This document shows, piece after piece, positions 63,442 to 64,000 of a stretch of 64,000 bases of DNA. The position numbers and the translations under genes were made by a program. Location: assembly GCF_019075875.1 (NCBI RefSeq), contig NZ_JAHOOZ010000001.1, positions 310,001 to 374,000 of the forward strand, written 5' to 3'. Position 1 is the stretch's first letter, and the number at the start of each line of letters is the position of its first letter. Source of the DNA: Novosphingobium sp. G106. Its GTDB lineage: Bacteria > Pseudomonadota > Alphaproteobacteria > Sphingomonadales > Sphingomonadaceae. The notes below the pieces were generated by a model that was not told the origin of the DNA, did not search any database, and saw nothing but the letters and a program-made list of their open reading frames with translations.

Positions 63442-63628
63442 CATGAACGACGCTGCTACACGGAGTTCCGGCCGACCGACCGCCATGGTCGGACGTGTTG
63501 ATGCCCGGCAGGATGATCCTACAGGTTCGTCACCGGATGTCTCGAACCTGCCCGCGGATCATACCGCAGGCTCCGAGCACCGCAAGAGTCCTCGTGAAAC
63601 CGAGCGATCAGGCCCGATGATGGAATAG
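63442..63628 (+). CDS. Possible small hydrophilic ORF (61 residues)
   Basis: The ATG at 63442 opens a 61-residue Ser/Asp/Arg-rich frame (MNDAATRSSGRPTAMVGRVD at its start). No ribosome binding site or family recognised. It ends 29 bp before the MarR-like stop on the other strand. Coding status uncertain. Confidence 0.2.
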
Positions 63629-63657
63629 GACGGGTGCTGATGGAACGGCGGCAGCCC

Positions 63658-63978
63658 TTATCGAGACCTTGCAGCAAATTCCCGGGTGGCGGCTTCCACC
63701 GCGTCCATGAAATGGTCGAGCACGGCCTGCATGTCCTCGGTCAGCATGACATTCTGGCGCCGGTGATCACTGGTGTCCGGTGAGCGCGATACGGCGCCAA
63801 GCGCTTCAAGCCGGGCTGCCTGGCGATGTGCCGTAGCCGGCGGCCCGCCCGGTGCAAGGCAGGACTGATACACCTGTCTGTTTTCGAGCCGGGCCTCGTA
63901 GAGGTCGAGCAGGATTTCCTGATACGCGCTGGGTGAGAGCGCCTTTCGGGCTTCGACTGACAGATTTTTGCCGAACAC
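63658..63978 (-). CDS. MarR-like winged-helix regulator, probably cut by the window end
   Basis: The 106-residue segment has a winged-helix pattern: GGPPATAHRQAARLEALGAV as recognition helix area, then SPDTSDHRRQNVMLTEDM as wing, and a C-terminal helix (VLDHFMDAVEAATREF). The GTG used (63978) is not a sure start since the frame stays open to the window edge. It runs in the same direction as fecI, 290 bp away. Confidence 0.6.
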   Translation of the reverse strand: MFGKNLSVEARKALSPSAYQEILLDLYEARLENRQVYQSCLAPGGPPATAHRQAARLEALGAVSRSPDTSDHRRQNVMLTEDMQAVLDHFMDAVEAATREFAARSR

Positions 63979-64000
63979 GGTAACCTGGAGCCGATAAACG

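Noticed and set aside
1..64000. CRISPR arrays, rRNA, tRNA or insertion sequence transposases
   Set aside because: No spaced direct repeats, no rRNA-like or cloverleaf sequence, and no transposase motifs were noticed; a tool-based scan could still find a tRNA.

Overview
The window looks like part of a large mobile element (plasmid or integrative conjugative element) from a GC-rich alphaproteobacterium, most likely a member of the Sphingomonadales. This rests on three things seen together: an F-type conjugation operon with sphingomonad-style extras (S26 peptidase, two TraN-like genes, DsbC-like proteins), a MucR-type regulator, and a lasso peptide locus with an AtxE2-type isopeptidase plus a TonB receptor/FecR/FecI set. 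No chromosomal housekeeping genes, rRNA or tRNA were found. Genus and replicon type are inference.

Region 1 (1-19040) is a defence island. A histidine-kinase-like protein and a receiver-domain protein (+ strand) face a long minus-strand array read as sspF-sspG-sspH-sspA-sspB-sspC-sspD. SspA (cysteine desulfurase), SspB (DUF4007), SspC (P-loop ATPase) and SspD (PP-loop sulfurtransferase-like) match the machinery that places phosphorothioate on DNA. SspF/G/H (DptF/G/H-like) match the partner restriction module. Neighbouring genes overlap by a few bases, so this is one coupled operon.

Region 2 (19256-21767) is a short accessory stretch: a membrane/coiled-coil protein, a 7-bp tandem repeat, a small ORF, a nucleotidyltransferase-HEPN fusion and a two-helix membrane protein.

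Region 3 (21772-44804, minus strand) is an F-type type IV secretion/pilus operon, in transcription order: small secreted protein, DsbC-like, traA, traL, traE, traK, traB, traV, traC, two small membrane proteins, traW, traU, traN-like, traN, trbC, S26 peptidase, traF, trbB-like, traH, traG. A plus-strand AAA ATPase gene with its own leader palindrome interrupts it. Relaxase (TraI) and coupling protein (TraD) are not in the window.

Region 4 (45099-63978) holds two regulators (XRE and GntR type), then the lasso peptide genes A-B-C on the plus strand. The 43-residue precursor has a predicted 20-residue core, GLEQGQGEGIAKRVTGISND, with a Gly1-Glu8 ring. The matching isopeptidase, TonB receptor, FecR and FecI lie about 7 kb away on the minus strand. 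Between the two halves sits a signalling/toxin-like cassette: a phosphoribosyltransferase, an unknown protein, a PP2C phosphatase overlapping a Ser/Thr kinase, then a Phd-like/degenerate PIN/patatin phospholipase operon with a clear promoter-operator, and a MucR-type regulator.

Data quality: at least seven reading-frame breaks, mostly in or next to G/C homopolymers or GC dinucleotide runs, affect the kinase, receiver protein, sspF, sspH (twice), trbC and traV (twice). The frames on each side make sense as one protein, so assembly indels are more likely than true gene decay, but only reads can settle this.
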